Positions 35,870 to 44,547 of a DNA stretch of 64,000 nt are shown here, piece after piece. The position numbers and the translations under genes were made by a program. The DNA lies in NCBI RefSeq assembly GCF_041429785.1, contig NZ_CP163423.1, positions 3,162,001-3,226,000 of the forward strand, given 5' to 3'. A model generated the notes under the pieces. That model was not told the origin of the DNA and did no database searches. It saw nothing but the letters and a program-made list of their open reading frames with translations. The stretch comes from Fretibacter rubidus. GTDB taxonomy: Bacteria; Pseudomonadota; Alphaproteobacteria; Caulobacterales; Maricaulaceae. Numbering within the stretch: the stretch's first letter is position 1; each line of letters begins with the position of its first letter.

Positions 35870-36577
35870 ATGAAACATACCCCTTTCTTAGTCGCCCTTG
35901 TCGCGCCCGTCATGGTCTTTTTTGCGCCCGCTGCATTTGCCGCAGAGGATAGTGAGAGCACCGTGCGCCATGACCTGTTCGATTTAAAGCATAAGAAATG
36001 CCTAGAGCGTATCACAGAAGACCCGGACACAGCCTTTGAAGAGGCGATGATGTGGCGCGCAGACGGCGGCGGTCGCCGCGCGAAACATTGCGAGGCCATG
36101 GCATTGTTTGCGGTGGGCCATAAAGAAGAAGCGGCTTTCCGTCTTGATAAGCTGGCGGCCTCCCAACAAGGCGGGACGAAAGATATGCGCGCGGATTATT
36201 ATTCCGAGGCCGCGAATTTGTGGCTGGTGGCCAACCTCCCCAAAGAAGCTTACCGCTCCGCGACCAATGGTTTAGAGCTGCGCCAAAGCCATATCCCGCT
36301 GCGTATTGCACGGGCGCGGGCCTATGCGCTTTTAGGGAAATATGATTTTGCGGAGACAGATTTGACGTCTGCTTTGGTGTTTGACGGCGATAATGCCGAA
36401 GCCCTGCGCTTTCGTGCTGATGCGCGCCGCAATCAAGGACAGCTAGACGCCGCAAAGCGCGATATTGACGCGGCCTTGACGTCTGATCCGACGTCTGTTG
36501 AAACCGCCCTTGTGCGGGGTGAAATTATAGAGGCCCTGCGCAAACGCGCGATGGGTGAGGGTGTGGTGACACCCTAG
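35870..36577 (+). CDS. Exported TPR-repeat protein
   Basis: 235 residues with a signal peptide (MKHTPFLVALVAPVMVFFAP, cleavage near AAFA-AED). After a short N-terminal region with Cys-His-Glu-Ala (KHCEAMALFAVG), TPR-like helix pairs run from about residue 95 to 220 (e.g. ARARAYALLGKYDFAETDLT and RRNQGQLDAAKRDIDAAL). It is predicted periplasmic, a protein-protein interaction module. GGAGGGG precedes the ATG. It is 75 bases upstream of the DPP-IV gene but with no clear functional link. Function unknown. Confidence 0.8.
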   Translation: MKHTPFLVALVAPVMVFFAPAAFAAEDSESTVRHDLFDLKHKKCLERITEDPDTAFEEAMMWRADGGGRRAKHCEAMALFAVGHKEEAAFRLDKLAASQQGGTKDMRADYYSEAANLWLVANLPKEAYRSATNGLELRQSHIPLRIARARAYALLGKYDFAETDLTSALVFDGDNAEALRFRADARRNQGQLDAAKRDIDAALTSDPTSVETALVRGEIIEALRKRAMGEGVVTP

Positions 36578-36652
36578 CGCCTTTCTCAATGTCACGCTTG
36601 CTATAATGCGCCGCCGCGCTAGATTATTCAAAACAACGATGACGGCGGAACC

Positions 36653-38956
36653 ATGACATTTGCTTTTTCTTTTACGCGTAAAACCCTACTGGCCTCTAGC
36701 GTGGCTGTTTTGGCCTTGGCGGCGTGTCAGCCTCAAAACACGATGCAGGCGACGAATGATACGCATACGCAAAGCTATATCGTTACTGATCCTGGCCCCG
36801 GTAAATTAACGCCAGAGCGGATTAACGCCTCGCCGTCACTCGCGGGCTCTACCTTGCGCCGCGCAGCGATTTCGCCAGACGGCACAATAGTCAGCGTCCT
36901 GCAAGGGCGCGCGGATGACGCCAATCAACAAGACCTCTGGGCCTATGATTTGGAAACGGGTGAAGGGCGTCTTCTTGTCAGCTCAACTGATTTGTTGGCT
37001 GGACCCGAAGAGCTATCAGAAGAAGAAAAGAACCGTCGCGAACGGATGCGTGAATACGGCAGCGGGATTGTGTCTTATAGCTGGGTCAATAAAGACTTGT
37101 TATTGTTCCCCTTGGGCGGTGACCTTTACACTTATGATTTGTCCACAAAACAATCTCGCCAAATCACGGCGACAAAGGGATTTGAAACTGATCCCAAAGT
37201 CTCGACCAAAGGCGGCTTTGTTGCCTATGTGCGCGGGAACGAATTATACCTCACAGAGTTGGCCACAGGGCTAGAGCGGCAATTATCGGACGGCGCAACC
37301 GACCTTATCCGCAACGCCACAGCCAGCTTTGTTGTCCAAGAAGAATTGGGCCGCCGCACAGGATATTGGATTGACCCAACGGCCACGCGAATTGCCTATA
37401 CACAAATTGATGAAAGCCCCGTCGCCATTGAAAACCGTATCGAGTTTGGCGCAGACGGTGTGGGTAATATCAGCCAGCGTTACCCCTTTGCAGGCACAGA
37501 TAATGCGACTGTCAAACTCGGTGTTGTCTCCACGAAAGGTGGGGCGACGACATGGGTTGATATTGGTGATAACCCCGATATTTACCTGACCCGCGCCGCT
37601 TGGTCTGTGGACGGCAAAACGCTTTATGCTGGGATATTATCGCGCGATAACAAAACCCACACCATTTTGAAAATTAATCCCGTCACGGGTGCCTCATCGA
37701 CCTTGTTTGAAGAAACATCTCCGACTTGGCTTAATATCGATAGTAATCTGATGCCGCAAAAAGACGGCTCTTTGCTGTGGATGTCAGAAAAGTCAGATAA
37801 GCGGCAACTTTTTCGCGTCTCAAAAGACGGCGATATGACGGCACTGACCCCAGAGGGGTTTTTGGTGAACGGTCTTAATTGTGTGAACCAGGACAGCCAG
37901 ACGGCTTATGTTTCGGGGTGGCGCGATAGTTCGCTTGAAAGCCATCTGTTCAAAGTGGATATGGGATCTGGGGACCTCACCCAAATTACGCAAGGCGACG
38001 GCATGCATAGCGCGCGTTTTGACCGGGGGTGTACGCGTTATATTGGCGGCTTTTCAAATCCTGATACGCCGCCCCAAACACGCGCGTTCACCGCGGACGG
38101 GACGCCGCTTGCATGGCTGAATGAAAATGCGCTGGATGATAACCATCCTTACGCCCCCTACTTGGACGCGCATATCACGCCCGAATTTGGCCGCATCCCG
38201 GCCGAAGACGGCACAATGCTGGATTATATGCTTTATAAACCGCTGGACTTACAGCCCGGGGAAAAACGCCCTAGCGTCACCATTGTTTACGGCGGTCCGG
38301 GTGTGCAGCGGGTCAATAAATCATGGCATCGTCGCGAATTGGCGCGCATGCTCGCCCATCACGGCTTTGTGGTGTTCCAAATTGATGGACGCGGGGCGAC
38401 CAATCGCGGCAAAGCCTTTGAAGATGTGCTCTACCGCGCGATGGGCCGGGCCGAAGTCGTTGATCAACGCGTAGGGGCCGACTGGCTAAAATCCCAAGAC
38501 TTTATCGACCCCGACAAAATGGGTGTTTATGGCTGGTCATATGGTGGTTACATGTCCCTGCATATGTTGGGGCAAACTGATATTTACAAATCCGGCGTAT
38601 CGGGCGCGCCTGTGACGGATTGGGCGCTTTATGATACCGCCTATACAGAACGCTATTTGGGCGACCCGCGCAAAGACCACCCGAATTATACGGGCGGGGC
38701 CTATGAAAATGGGTCGGTTTTTCCTTATCTTGACGGGCTCACGGAACCGGTGCTTCTTATCCACGGCATGGCCGATGACAATGTCGTCTTTCGCCACTCG
38801 ATAAAGCTGATGGACGAAATGCAAAAGCGCAACGCCCATAATATGCGGGTCATGACCTATCCTGGTGAAAAGCACGGCTTTCGGTCAGAGGCGAACCGCG
38901 TTCACCGCGACCGTCAGATTTTAGAGTTCTTTACCGAGACTTTAGGCGACGATTAG
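36653..38956 (+). CDS. Dipeptidyl-peptidase IV-family serine peptidase (S9), lipoprotein
   Basis: 767 residues. Lipobox-like AACQ (Cys about 25) suggests a membrane-anchored periplasmic or outer-membrane enzyme. Residues about 60-500 are the DPP-IV beta-propeller, including the Glu pair region VVQEELGRRTGYWI. The C-terminal alpha/beta-hydrolase has nucleophile Ser629 in GWSYGGYMS, Asp near 708 in GMADDNV and His near 740 in GEKHGF. It cleaves X-Pro/X-Ala dipeptides from peptide N termini, consistent with use of proteins as nutrients together with the secreted RTX protease elsewhere in the window. Confidence 0.93.
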   Translation: MTFAFSFTRKTLLASSVAVLALAACQPQNTMQATNDTHTQSYIVTDPGPGKLTPERINASPSLAGSTLRRAAISPDGTIVSVLQGRADDANQQDLWAYDLETGEGRLLVSSTDLLAGPEELSEEEKNRRERMREYGSGIVSYSWVNKDLLLFPLGGDLYTYDLSTKQSRQITATKGFETDPKVSTKGGFVAYVRGNELYLTELATGLERQLSDGATDLIRNATASFVVQEELGRRTGYWIDPTATRIAYTQIDESPVAIENRIEFGADGVGNISQRYPFAGTDNATVKLGVVSTKGGATTWVDIGDNPDIYLTRAAWSVDGKTLYAGILSRDNKTHTILKINPVTGASSTLFEETSPTWLNIDSNLMPQKDGSLLWMSEKSDKRQLFRVSKDGDMTALTPEGFLVNGLNCVNQDSQTAYVSGWRDSSLESHLFKVDMGSGDLTQITQGDGMHSARFDRGCTRYIGGFSNPDTPPQTRAFTADGTPLAWLNENALDDNHPYAPYLDAHITPEFGRIPAEDGTMLDYMLYKPLDLQPGEKRPSVTIVYGGPGVQRVNKSWHRRELARMLAHHGFVVFQIDGRGATNRGKAFEDVLYRAMGRAEVVDQRVGADWLKSQDFIDPDKMGVYGWSYGGYMSLHMLGQTDIYKSGVSGAPVTDWALYDTAYTERYLGDPRKDHPNYTGGAYENGSVFPYLDGLTEPVLLIHGMADDNVVFRHSIKLMDEMQKRNAHNMRVMTYPGEKHGFRSEANRVHRDRQILEFFTETLGDD

Positions 38957-38960
38957 CGGT

Positions 38961-39263
38961 TTAGCCGACCGCATTGATAAGCGACGGCAACACATAACCC
39001 TTTGCCCATTGGATAAGCAGTAGCACAACAATGGGTGATAAATCCATGCCGCCAATGGGCGGTATGATACGCTGAAAGGGGGCCATGATCGGCGTCAAAA
39101 TGCGGTTAATGCCTTGATAAATTTGCGCGACCATCGGATTGCGTAAATTAATCAGGCCAAAGCCAACAAGCCAGCTCATAATGACCCAAGCAAAGATAAG
39201 AAACACGAGCAAGCTGAGCGCGGGTCCGACAAAATAGACCAAGATAGACTGTAATAAATTCAT
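38961..39263 (-). CDS. YggT-family membrane protein
   Basis: 100 residues with two long hydrophobic regions (about 10-35 and 68-95), separated by the family signature INLRNPMVAQIYQGINRIL and the PIMAPFQRIIPPIGGMDLSPI repeat-like motif. YggT proteins are small inner-membrane proteins connected with osmotic stress and cell-division or segregation loci. Function is not settled. Its end lies five bases from the end of the DPP-IV gene. Confidence 0.9.
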   Translation of the reverse strand: MNLLQSILVYFVGPALSLLVFLIFAWVIMSWLVGFGLINLRNPMVAQIYQGINRILTPIMAPFQRIIPPIGGMDLSPIVVLLLIQWAKGYVLPSLINAVG

Positions 39264-39323
39264 GAGGGTAACCCGTGTTAATTCTGCGCTCTATTTAGGA
39301 GGGGTGGGGCAAAGACACAAGCG

Positions 39324-39950
39324 CTATTGCGAACACCAGACAATACGCGCGACCCATTGCACATCTTTGCGCCTTAGCTCTCGGTCATCATAATCGGGGT
39401 TGAGCGATATCAGCTCTATTTTATGGGCCGTGATACGGTGAAGTTCCTTAGCCATAATTTCGCCGTCCATCGTTTTAACGACAACGCGGTCGCCGCGGCG
39501 CGGCGTCTGGCTGGGATCAACAAGGACTTTGTCGCCTGCGCGAAAAACGGGCGCCATACTATCGCCTGCGATTTGTAGGGCATAAACACCGTCAAATCCC
39601 GTGCCCGGTACCCGCACTTCTTCCCAACCGCTGCCGACGGGAAAGCCGCTATCATCAAAATATCCGTTTTCGCCCGCTTGGGCCAAGCCAATCAACGGAA
39701 CGGCCGCGCCTTGGGCATGTGTGCCTTGGGCTAATGTAGCAAAATCTTCAAAGCTGACACCAACAACGGACAGGATTTTTGACACGCTTTCGGTGGACGG
39801 CCAGCGGTCTTTGCCTGATCCTGATACGCGCTTGGACCGATTAAAGGATGTCGCGTCAAGGCCAGCTTCTACGGCCAACCCTGATGGGCTGCGGCCTGTT
39901 TTTTCTGCCAAGCGGTCAATCGCAAACCAAATTTCGCTATGCGTAATCAT
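39324..39950 (-). CDS. LexA-like S24 regulator (XRE HTH + peptidase S24)
   Basis: 208 residues: an N-terminal helix-turn-helix (about 5-70; SPSGLAVEAGLDATSFNRSK) and a C-terminal LexA-type domain. The catalytic Ser131 in AGDSMAPVF and Lys168 in EIMAKEL are 37 residues apart as in LexA. An Ala-Gly pair in GLAQAGENG (about 92-93) could be the self-cleavage site. Such proteins repress genes until DNA damage or another signal triggers cleavage. No phage genes are nearby, so it may be a stand-alone host regulator. A near-palindrome precedes the gene (39983-39998). Confidence 0.88.
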   Translation of the reverse strand: MITHSEIWFAIDRLAEKTGRSPSGLAVEAGLDATSFNRSKRVSGSGKDRWPSTESVSKILSVVGVSFEDFATLAQGTHAQGAAVPLIGLAQAGENGYFDDSGFPVGSGWEEVRVPGTGFDGVYALQIAGDSMAPVFRAGDKVLVDPSQTPRRGDRVVVKTMDGEIMAKELHRITAHKIELISLNPDYDDRELRRKDVQWVARIVWCSQ

Positions 39951-39982
39951 ATAATTTTGTCACTACCAATTTTATATGTGTT

Positions 39983-39998
39983 TAGGGAAATATTCCTA
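39983..39998. promoter_or_regulatory. Near-palindrome upstream of the S24 regulator (candidate operator)
   Basis: TAGGGAAATATTCCTA pairs at six of eight positions around its centre. It lies 33-48 bp before the start of the minus-strand repressor gene, in an AT-rich promoter-like stretch. Autoregulation is inferred only from position and symmetry. Confidence 0.4.
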
Positions 39999-40013
39999 TG
40001 TCGTCAAGGCACG

Positions 40014-40044
40014 AAAAACCCCGCCAAACGTCAGTCTGGCGGGG
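40014..40044 (-). terminator. Terminator after second ammonium transporter gene
   Basis: On the minus strand, stem CCCCGCCA/TGGCGGGG (8 bp, 10-base loop) is followed by TTTTT. It ends transcription of the amt gene at 40070-41344. Confidence 0.85.
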
Positions 40045-40069
40045 GAATTAATTCAGCGCAAGCTGGCGC

Positions 40070-41344
40070 TTAGCCGTTATAGGCGTTCTCGCCGTGGAGG
40101 CTGGTATCCAGTCCGACATATTCCTCTTCTTGCGTCACCCGAAGGCCCAATGTGACCTTTAGAAGGCCGAGGATAATAACGCTGGCAATGGCTGACCATG
40201 CCACAACAGCGGCCGTGCCGAGGAGCTGTGTTGTGAAATTACCGTCGCCTGTCCCGCCTAGGGCCGTGGCCGATAAAAACGGGAGCAGTAATATGCCCAC
40301 AATGCCGCCAACGCCGTGCACGGCAAACACGTCAAGGCTGTCATCAATCGACAGCTTTACGCGGATCAGGTGAACCATATAGTAACACGCGAAGCCCCCT
40401 GCGAGACCCATAAGGATGGCCCCGCCCGGGCCAAGCACGCCCGCCGCAGGCGTCACTGTGGCAAGGCCTGCGATTGTGCCTGTCGCCGCGCCGACCAAAG
40501 TCGGTTTACGGTTGGCCATAGCTTCTAATCCAATCCAGACAAGGGTCGCGGTAGAGGCGGCAATATGCGTCACAAGAAGCGCCATACCCGCCCCACCATC
40601 CGCGGCAAGTTGCGAGCCGCCGTTAAACCCAAACCAGCCGACCCATAACATAGACGCGCCAATCATGACGATACCGGGGCGATGCGGCGGGGAAAGCTCA
40701 TGCGGGAAGCCTGCGCGCTTGCCGAGCATAAAGACGTAAACGAGCGCTGAAATCCCTGCCGTCGCGTGCACGACCAAGCCACCCGCAAAATCAATCACGC
40801 CGCGATCCGCGAGCCAGCCGCCGCCCCAAACCCAATGGGTGACAGGCGCATAGACGACAAGCAACCAAAGTGCGGTAAATATCATAACGGGTAGGAATTT
40901 TACGCGCTCAACAAAGGCGCCAACAATTAAGCCCGGTGTGATAACGGCAAAGGTCATTTGAAAGGCCAGAAAAACTGATTCTGGGATTGTGCCGCTGACG
41001 CTGTCACGCGTGAGGTTTTTTAGAAATAAATTATCAAGCCCGCCCCACAACGCACCGCCTTCGCCAAAGGCTATTGAATAACCCGCTACAACCCAAATAA
41101 TGGAGGCCAGTGCGGCGATGGCGTAAACTTTCATTAAGACAGAGAGATAATTTTTCGCGCGGACCAAGCCGCCGTAAAATAATGCCAAGCCGGGTAAAGA
41201 CATAAACAGGACTAAGGCTGTGGCGGTCAATATCCATGCCGTGTCACCTGCGGAAACAGCATTTGCGTCTTGCGCGTTGGCCAGTGACGATAGGCAAACA
41301 GCCCCAAGGCTTAGGCTAAAGCCCTTGATTAAAAATTTCATCAT
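40070..41344 (-). CDS. amt: Ammonium transporter (Amt/MEP/Rh family), second copy
   Basis: 424 residues with a signal-like first segment (LSLGAVCLSSLANAQ) and then 11 membrane helices. Family signatures include PGLALFYGGLVRAKNYLSVL, AVITPGLIVGAFVERVKF, GGLVVHATAGISALVYV (pore His) and DVFAVHGVGGIVGILLL (second pore His). It transports ammonium or ammonia across the inner membrane as a trimer. It lies 211 bp downstream of a different amt gene and is separated from it by a terminator, so the two can be expressed independently. No glnK gene is adjacent. Confidence 0.95.
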   Translation of the reverse strand: MMKFLIKGFSLSLGAVCLSSLANAQDANAVSAGDTAWILTATALVLFMSLPGLALFYGGLVRAKNYLSVLMKVYAIAALASIIWVVAGYSIAFGEGGALWGGLDNLFLKNLTRDSVSGTIPESVFLAFQMTFAVITPGLIVGAFVERVKFLPVMIFTALWLLVVYAPVTHWVWGGGWLADRGVIDFAGGLVVHATAGISALVYVFMLGKRAGFPHELSPPHRPGIVMIGASMLWVGWFGFNGGSQLAADGGAGMALLVTHIAASTATLVWIGLEAMANRKPTLVGAATGTIAGLATVTPAAGVLGPGGAILMGLAGGFACYYMVHLIRVKLSIDDSLDVFAVHGVGGIVGILLLPFLSATALGGTGDGNFTTQLLGTAAVVAWSAIASVIILGLLKVTLGLRVTQEEEYVGLDTSLHGENAYNG

Positions 41345-41459
41345 AATTTCCCCTTTAGACCTTTATTTTTAAGATTGCAGCTAGGGGATAATCTTTGTGC
41401 GTCTGTAGCGCTTTCTGTGGAGCACCGCTGTTTCACAGCTTCGCGCCTAAAAATTAAAC

Positions 41460-41500
41460 AAAAAAAGCCCGACTCTGCACAGATGAAGTGCGGTCGGGCT
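41460..41500 (-). terminator. Terminator between the two ammonium transporter genes
   Basis: On the minus strand, stem AGCCCGAC/GTCGGGCT with a 19-base loop is followed by a run of T. It closes the first amt gene; the 211-bp gap holds no further gene. Confidence 0.82.
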
Positions 41501-41555
41501 CAGTATCGTTAAGGCGCCCCACGGCAATGACCGTGAGGTGCTGGGTTATTTGTTC

Positions 41556-42902
41556 CTAGCTGTTCACAAATTCAGGGTAGGCCGGGATACCAACTTCGGC
41601 TTGATCTAGTCCGATATATTCGTCTTCTTCTGAGACGCGGATACCGATAGTGACTTTCATAATGAACCAGATAACCAAGCTGGCTAGCGTGATGAAGGCA
41701 CCGATAGAGACCACACCGATGAACTGTGTGAGGTAGCTGGCGTCTGAATTGGAGAACGGAACAATCATCGTGCCAAAGATACCCGCAAAAAGGTGAACCG
41801 GAATGGCCCCGACAACATCGTCAATCTTAAGCTTGTCGAGCATAGGCACGGCCAGCACAACAATTAGGCCACCGATACCGCCGATGATAATCGCTGAAAA
41901 CGCGCTCGGGGCGAGGGGTTCTGCCGTAATCGCGACAAGGCCTGCAAGCGCACCGTTGAGTGCCATGGTCACATCAATCTTCTTGTAAAGGATCTGTGTC
42001 AGGGCGACGGCAACAATCACGCCACCACAAGCGGCAAGGTTTGTATTGGCGAAAATCTTGGACACATCAGAGGCATCAGCAATGGTACCAAAAGCAAGCT
42101 GTGACGCGCCGTTAAAACCAAACCACCCCATCCACAAAATAAATGTACCCAGTGTGGCAAGCGGAATAGAGCTGGCCAGCATAGGCGTGACTTTACCGTC
42201 AGCGCCGTATTTGCCTTTACGCGCCCCTAGCAGAATTGCACCTGCGAGAGCGGCCCAGCCGCCGACAGAGTGAACCAGTGTAGAGCCTGCAAAATCAGAG
42301 AAGCCGCGTGCGTCTAACCAGCCTGTGCCCCATTCCCACGACCCTGTAATCGGGTAAAGGATACCCGTCAGAATGGCGACAAAGATAATGAAGGGCCAGA
42401 ATTTGATACGTTCAGCGAGTGTACCAGAGACAATCGATGCTGTGGTCGCGCAGAACACCATTTGGAAGAACCAATCAGAGGCCACAGAGTAGCTGCCGTC
42501 TTCTATGCTGCCTTCGCCAGCACCGGGCCAGCTATACGGACCAAAGCTGCCAAAATAGCCGCCGTCAACGCCTGTATACATAAGGTTATAACCGACAACC
42601 CAATACATAATACCTGCAACAGAATAGAGCATGATATTCTTTAGGCACTGCATGGACACGTTTTTCGTGCGCACAAGGCCCGCCTCTAGCATTGCGAACC
42701 CTGCCGCCATCCACATGACGAGGACGCCACCGAGTAGGAATAACAAAGTGGTAAAGATGAAATCATCATTGGCGGCATTGGCTGCGACTTGCGCAGCGAG
42801 GTCGCTGTCTTGGGCAAAAGCGACCCCAGCGACAGCCATTAAGAGGGCGCTAACCCCCGTGGCCTTTACGGCCTTGTTATTGAATAGTTCTAAGTTTCGC
42901 AT
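41556..42902 (-). CDS. amt: Ammonium transporter (Amt/MEP/Rh family), first copy
   Basis: 448 residues: signal peptide (to about VAFAQ, residue 31), then 11 membrane helices. Diagnostic segments are GFAMLEAGLVRTKNVSMQ, TASIVSGTLAERIKFWPF, GSTLVHSVGGWAALAGAI (pore His) and AIPVHLFAGIFGTMIVP (second pore His). It is only moderately similar to the neighbouring copy, so this is not a recent duplication. GGAGGG six bases before the ATG fixes the start. An inverted repeat lies at 42923-42943, just upstream. Confidence 0.95.
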   Translation of the reverse strand: MRNLELFNNKAVKATGVSALLMAVAGVAFAQDSDLAAQVAANAANDDFIFTTLLFLLGGVLVMWMAAGFAMLEAGLVRTKNVSMQCLKNIMLYSVAGIMYWVVGYNLMYTGVDGGYFGSFGPYSWPGAGEGSIEDGSYSVASDWFFQMVFCATTASIVSGTLAERIKFWPFIIFVAILTGILYPITGSWEWGTGWLDARGFSDFAGSTLVHSVGGWAALAGAILLGARKGKYGADGKVTPMLASSIPLATLGTFILWMGWFGFNGASQLAFGTIADASDVSKIFANTNLAACGGVIVAVALTQILYKKIDVTMALNGALAGLVAITAEPLAPSAFSAIIIGGIGGLIVVLAVPMLDKLKIDDVVGAIPVHLFAGIFGTMIVPFSNSDASYLTQFIGVVSIGAFITLASLVIWFIMKVTIGIRVSEEDEYIGLDQAEVGIPAYPEFVNS

Positions 42903-42922
42903 GACAGTCCCTCCATCATAAT

Positions 42923-42943
42923 GACGTTATTTATGAAAACGTC
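42923..42943. promoter_or_regulatory. Inverted repeat upstream of first amt gene
   Basis: GACGTT and AACGTC form a perfect 6-bp dyad with a 9-bp spacer, 21-41 bp before the amt start codon. A nitrogen-regulator or other dimeric operator is possible. No RpoN-type promoter was convincingly seen. Confidence 0.35.
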
Positions 42944-43064
42944 TTGGCGGTGATTGCGAAACGCGACGAGTCCAATTAAGGTGGAAATAACTGACGCAAA
43001 CCCTGCGTCCTAATTCTGTGCGCAGTTCAGGCTGAATTGCGCAAGTTTTGTGCGAAAGCCGATT

Positions 43065-43475
43065 ATGAGTGATGATACCCTTACCGAGGCGCCTTCCCCG
43101 GATGCCTATCCCTATATTTATAAAATCCTGCGCATGTCTGAATGGTCGATCATGAAAGCCATGGGCGAATATATTGGCAGCGTCGATGATAAGCGTGACG
43201 GCTATATCCATCTGTCCACGGCTGAACACGTTAAATCCACATTGGATAAATATTACACCACGGCGGTGACACGCGGGCAGGCTGTTATATTGGTTAAAAT
43301 TAAAACCGACGGGCTAGAGGATAAGCTCGTCTATGAGCTGGCCCGTGGGGATATCTATTTCCCGCATTATTACGCCCCGCTCCCCATGAGCCATGTGGTG
43401 GATGATGTGCGTTTGTCGGCGGGTCCTGACGGTCTTTATGACCCGACTGAGTTTTTGGCCAAAGACGCATCTTAG
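43065..43475 (+). CDS. DUF952-family protein
   Basis: About 136 residues from the ATG opening MSDDTLTEAP; a GTG five codons upstream is less likely. DUF952 features are visible: YIYKILRMSEWSIMKAMGEYIGSVDDKRDGYIHLSTAEHV, which contains the conserved Asp-Gly-Phe/Tyr-Ile-His-Leu-Ser motif, then VILVKIKTDGL and FPHYYAPLPMSHV. The family resembles ADP-ribosyl-handling folds but has no proven role. It directly abuts pyrD (stop and start adjacent), an arrangement common in this class. Confidence 0.88.
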   Translation: MSDDTLTEAPSPDAYPYIYKILRMSEWSIMKAMGEYIGSVDDKRDGYIHLSTAEHVKSTLDKYYTTAVTRGQAVILVKIKTDGLEDKLVYELARGDIYFPHYYAPLPMSHVVDDVRLSAGPDGLYDPTEFLAKDAS

Positions 43476-44534
43476 ATGGCACTGCTGTATAAGATTGGTA
43501 CAGCGGCCATGCGTAAGCTGCCCGCCGAGACCGCCCATAATGCCACGATAAAAGCGTTGCAATCGGGCCTTGGCCCGATTGCGCGGGACGTTATCGCGCC
43601 AGACCTTGCCGTTACAGTTGGCGGGCTGTCTTTGCCCAACCCTGTTGGACTAGCGGCAGGGTTTGATAAAAACGCGCAAGTGCCAGATGCGATGTTGGCG
43701 GCGGGTTTTGGTTTTGTTGAGTGCGGAACAGTCACCCCGCGCCCGCAGACGGGTAACCCTAAACCCCGCCTTTTTCGCCTGACCGAAGATAAGGCCGTTA
43801 TCAACCGAATGGGGTTTAATAACGGCGGGCTTGATGCCTTTCGGATGCGGCTGGTGCGGCGTAAAAATAAAGGCGGCATTGTCGGGGCAAACCTTGGCGC
43901 GAATAAAGACAGTGATGACCGTATTGGCGATTACGTTGCGGGGCTGTCGGCGCTTTGGGGATTACCGGATTACTTTACGATTAATATCTCTAGTCCCAAC
44001 ACGCCGGGCCTACGCGGCCTGCAAGAGGCGGGCGCGATGGACGATTTGCTGGGACGTATTTCCGAAGCCCGCGCTGAGCTGACCGGCGACGCGCCGTCTG
44101 TGCCGATATTCCTAAAAGTCGCCCCCGATCTGGATAGCGTACAAATCGAACGTATCGTTGAACAAGCGCGCAATTACGGCATGAACGCGATCATCGTATC
44201 CAACACGACAATCGCGCGCCCTGATGATCTCCAAAGCCCTCATAAAGGGGAGGGGGGCGGTCTATCGGGTGCGCCGTTATTTGAGCCCTCGACAGAAATC
44301 TTGCGCGAGTTTTCCGATGCGGCCAATGGGTCTATTGATTTAATCGGTGTTGGCGGCATCAGCAGCGGGGCGCAGGCCTATGCTAAAATTCGTGCAGGCG
44401 CCAAAGCTGTGCAGCTCTACTCCGCGCTGGTGTACCACGGCCCAGGCCTAGTCATGGATATTCGCCGTGATTTATCGTCCCGCCTAAAAGCGGACGGCTT
44501 TAGCAATATTGCCGAGGCCGTCGGGCAAGACTAA
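43476..44534 (+). CDS. pyrD: Dihydroorotate dehydrogenase (quinone), class 2
   Basis: 352 residues, the fourth step of pyrimidine synthesis, oxidising dihydroorotate with FMN and passing electrons to membrane quinone. An N-terminal amphipathic helix precedes the TIM barrel. LPNPVGLAAGFDKNAQ, FVECGTVTPRPQTGNPKPRLFR, NRMGFNNGG and NISSPNTPGLR (class 2 uses Ser as base) are visible, with VGVGGISSGAQAY for FMN phosphate binding. Co-translated with the DUF952 gene. Confidence 0.96.
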   Translation: MALLYKIGTAAMRKLPAETAHNATIKALQSGLGPIARDVIAPDLAVTVGGLSLPNPVGLAAGFDKNAQVPDAMLAAGFGFVECGTVTPRPQTGNPKPRLFRLTEDKAVINRMGFNNGGLDAFRMRLVRRKNKGGIVGANLGANKDSDDRIGDYVAGLSALWGLPDYFTINISSPNTPGLRGLQEAGAMDDLLGRISEARAELTGDAPSVPIFLKVAPDLDSVQIERIVEQARNYGMNAIIVSNTTIARPDDLQSPHKGEGGGLSGAPLFEPSTEILREFSDAANGSIDLIGVGGISSGAQAYAKIRAGAKAVQLYSALVYHGPGLVMDIRRDLSSRLKADGFSNIAEAVGQD

Positions 44535-44547
44535 TAAGCAAAGGCCT

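Noticed and set aside
34933-36099. A 388-codon version of the epimerase-like gene extending across the TPR gene start
   Set aside because: The extra N-terminal residues are antisense to the TPR gene and lack similarity; the dinucleotide-binding loop begins at 35799.
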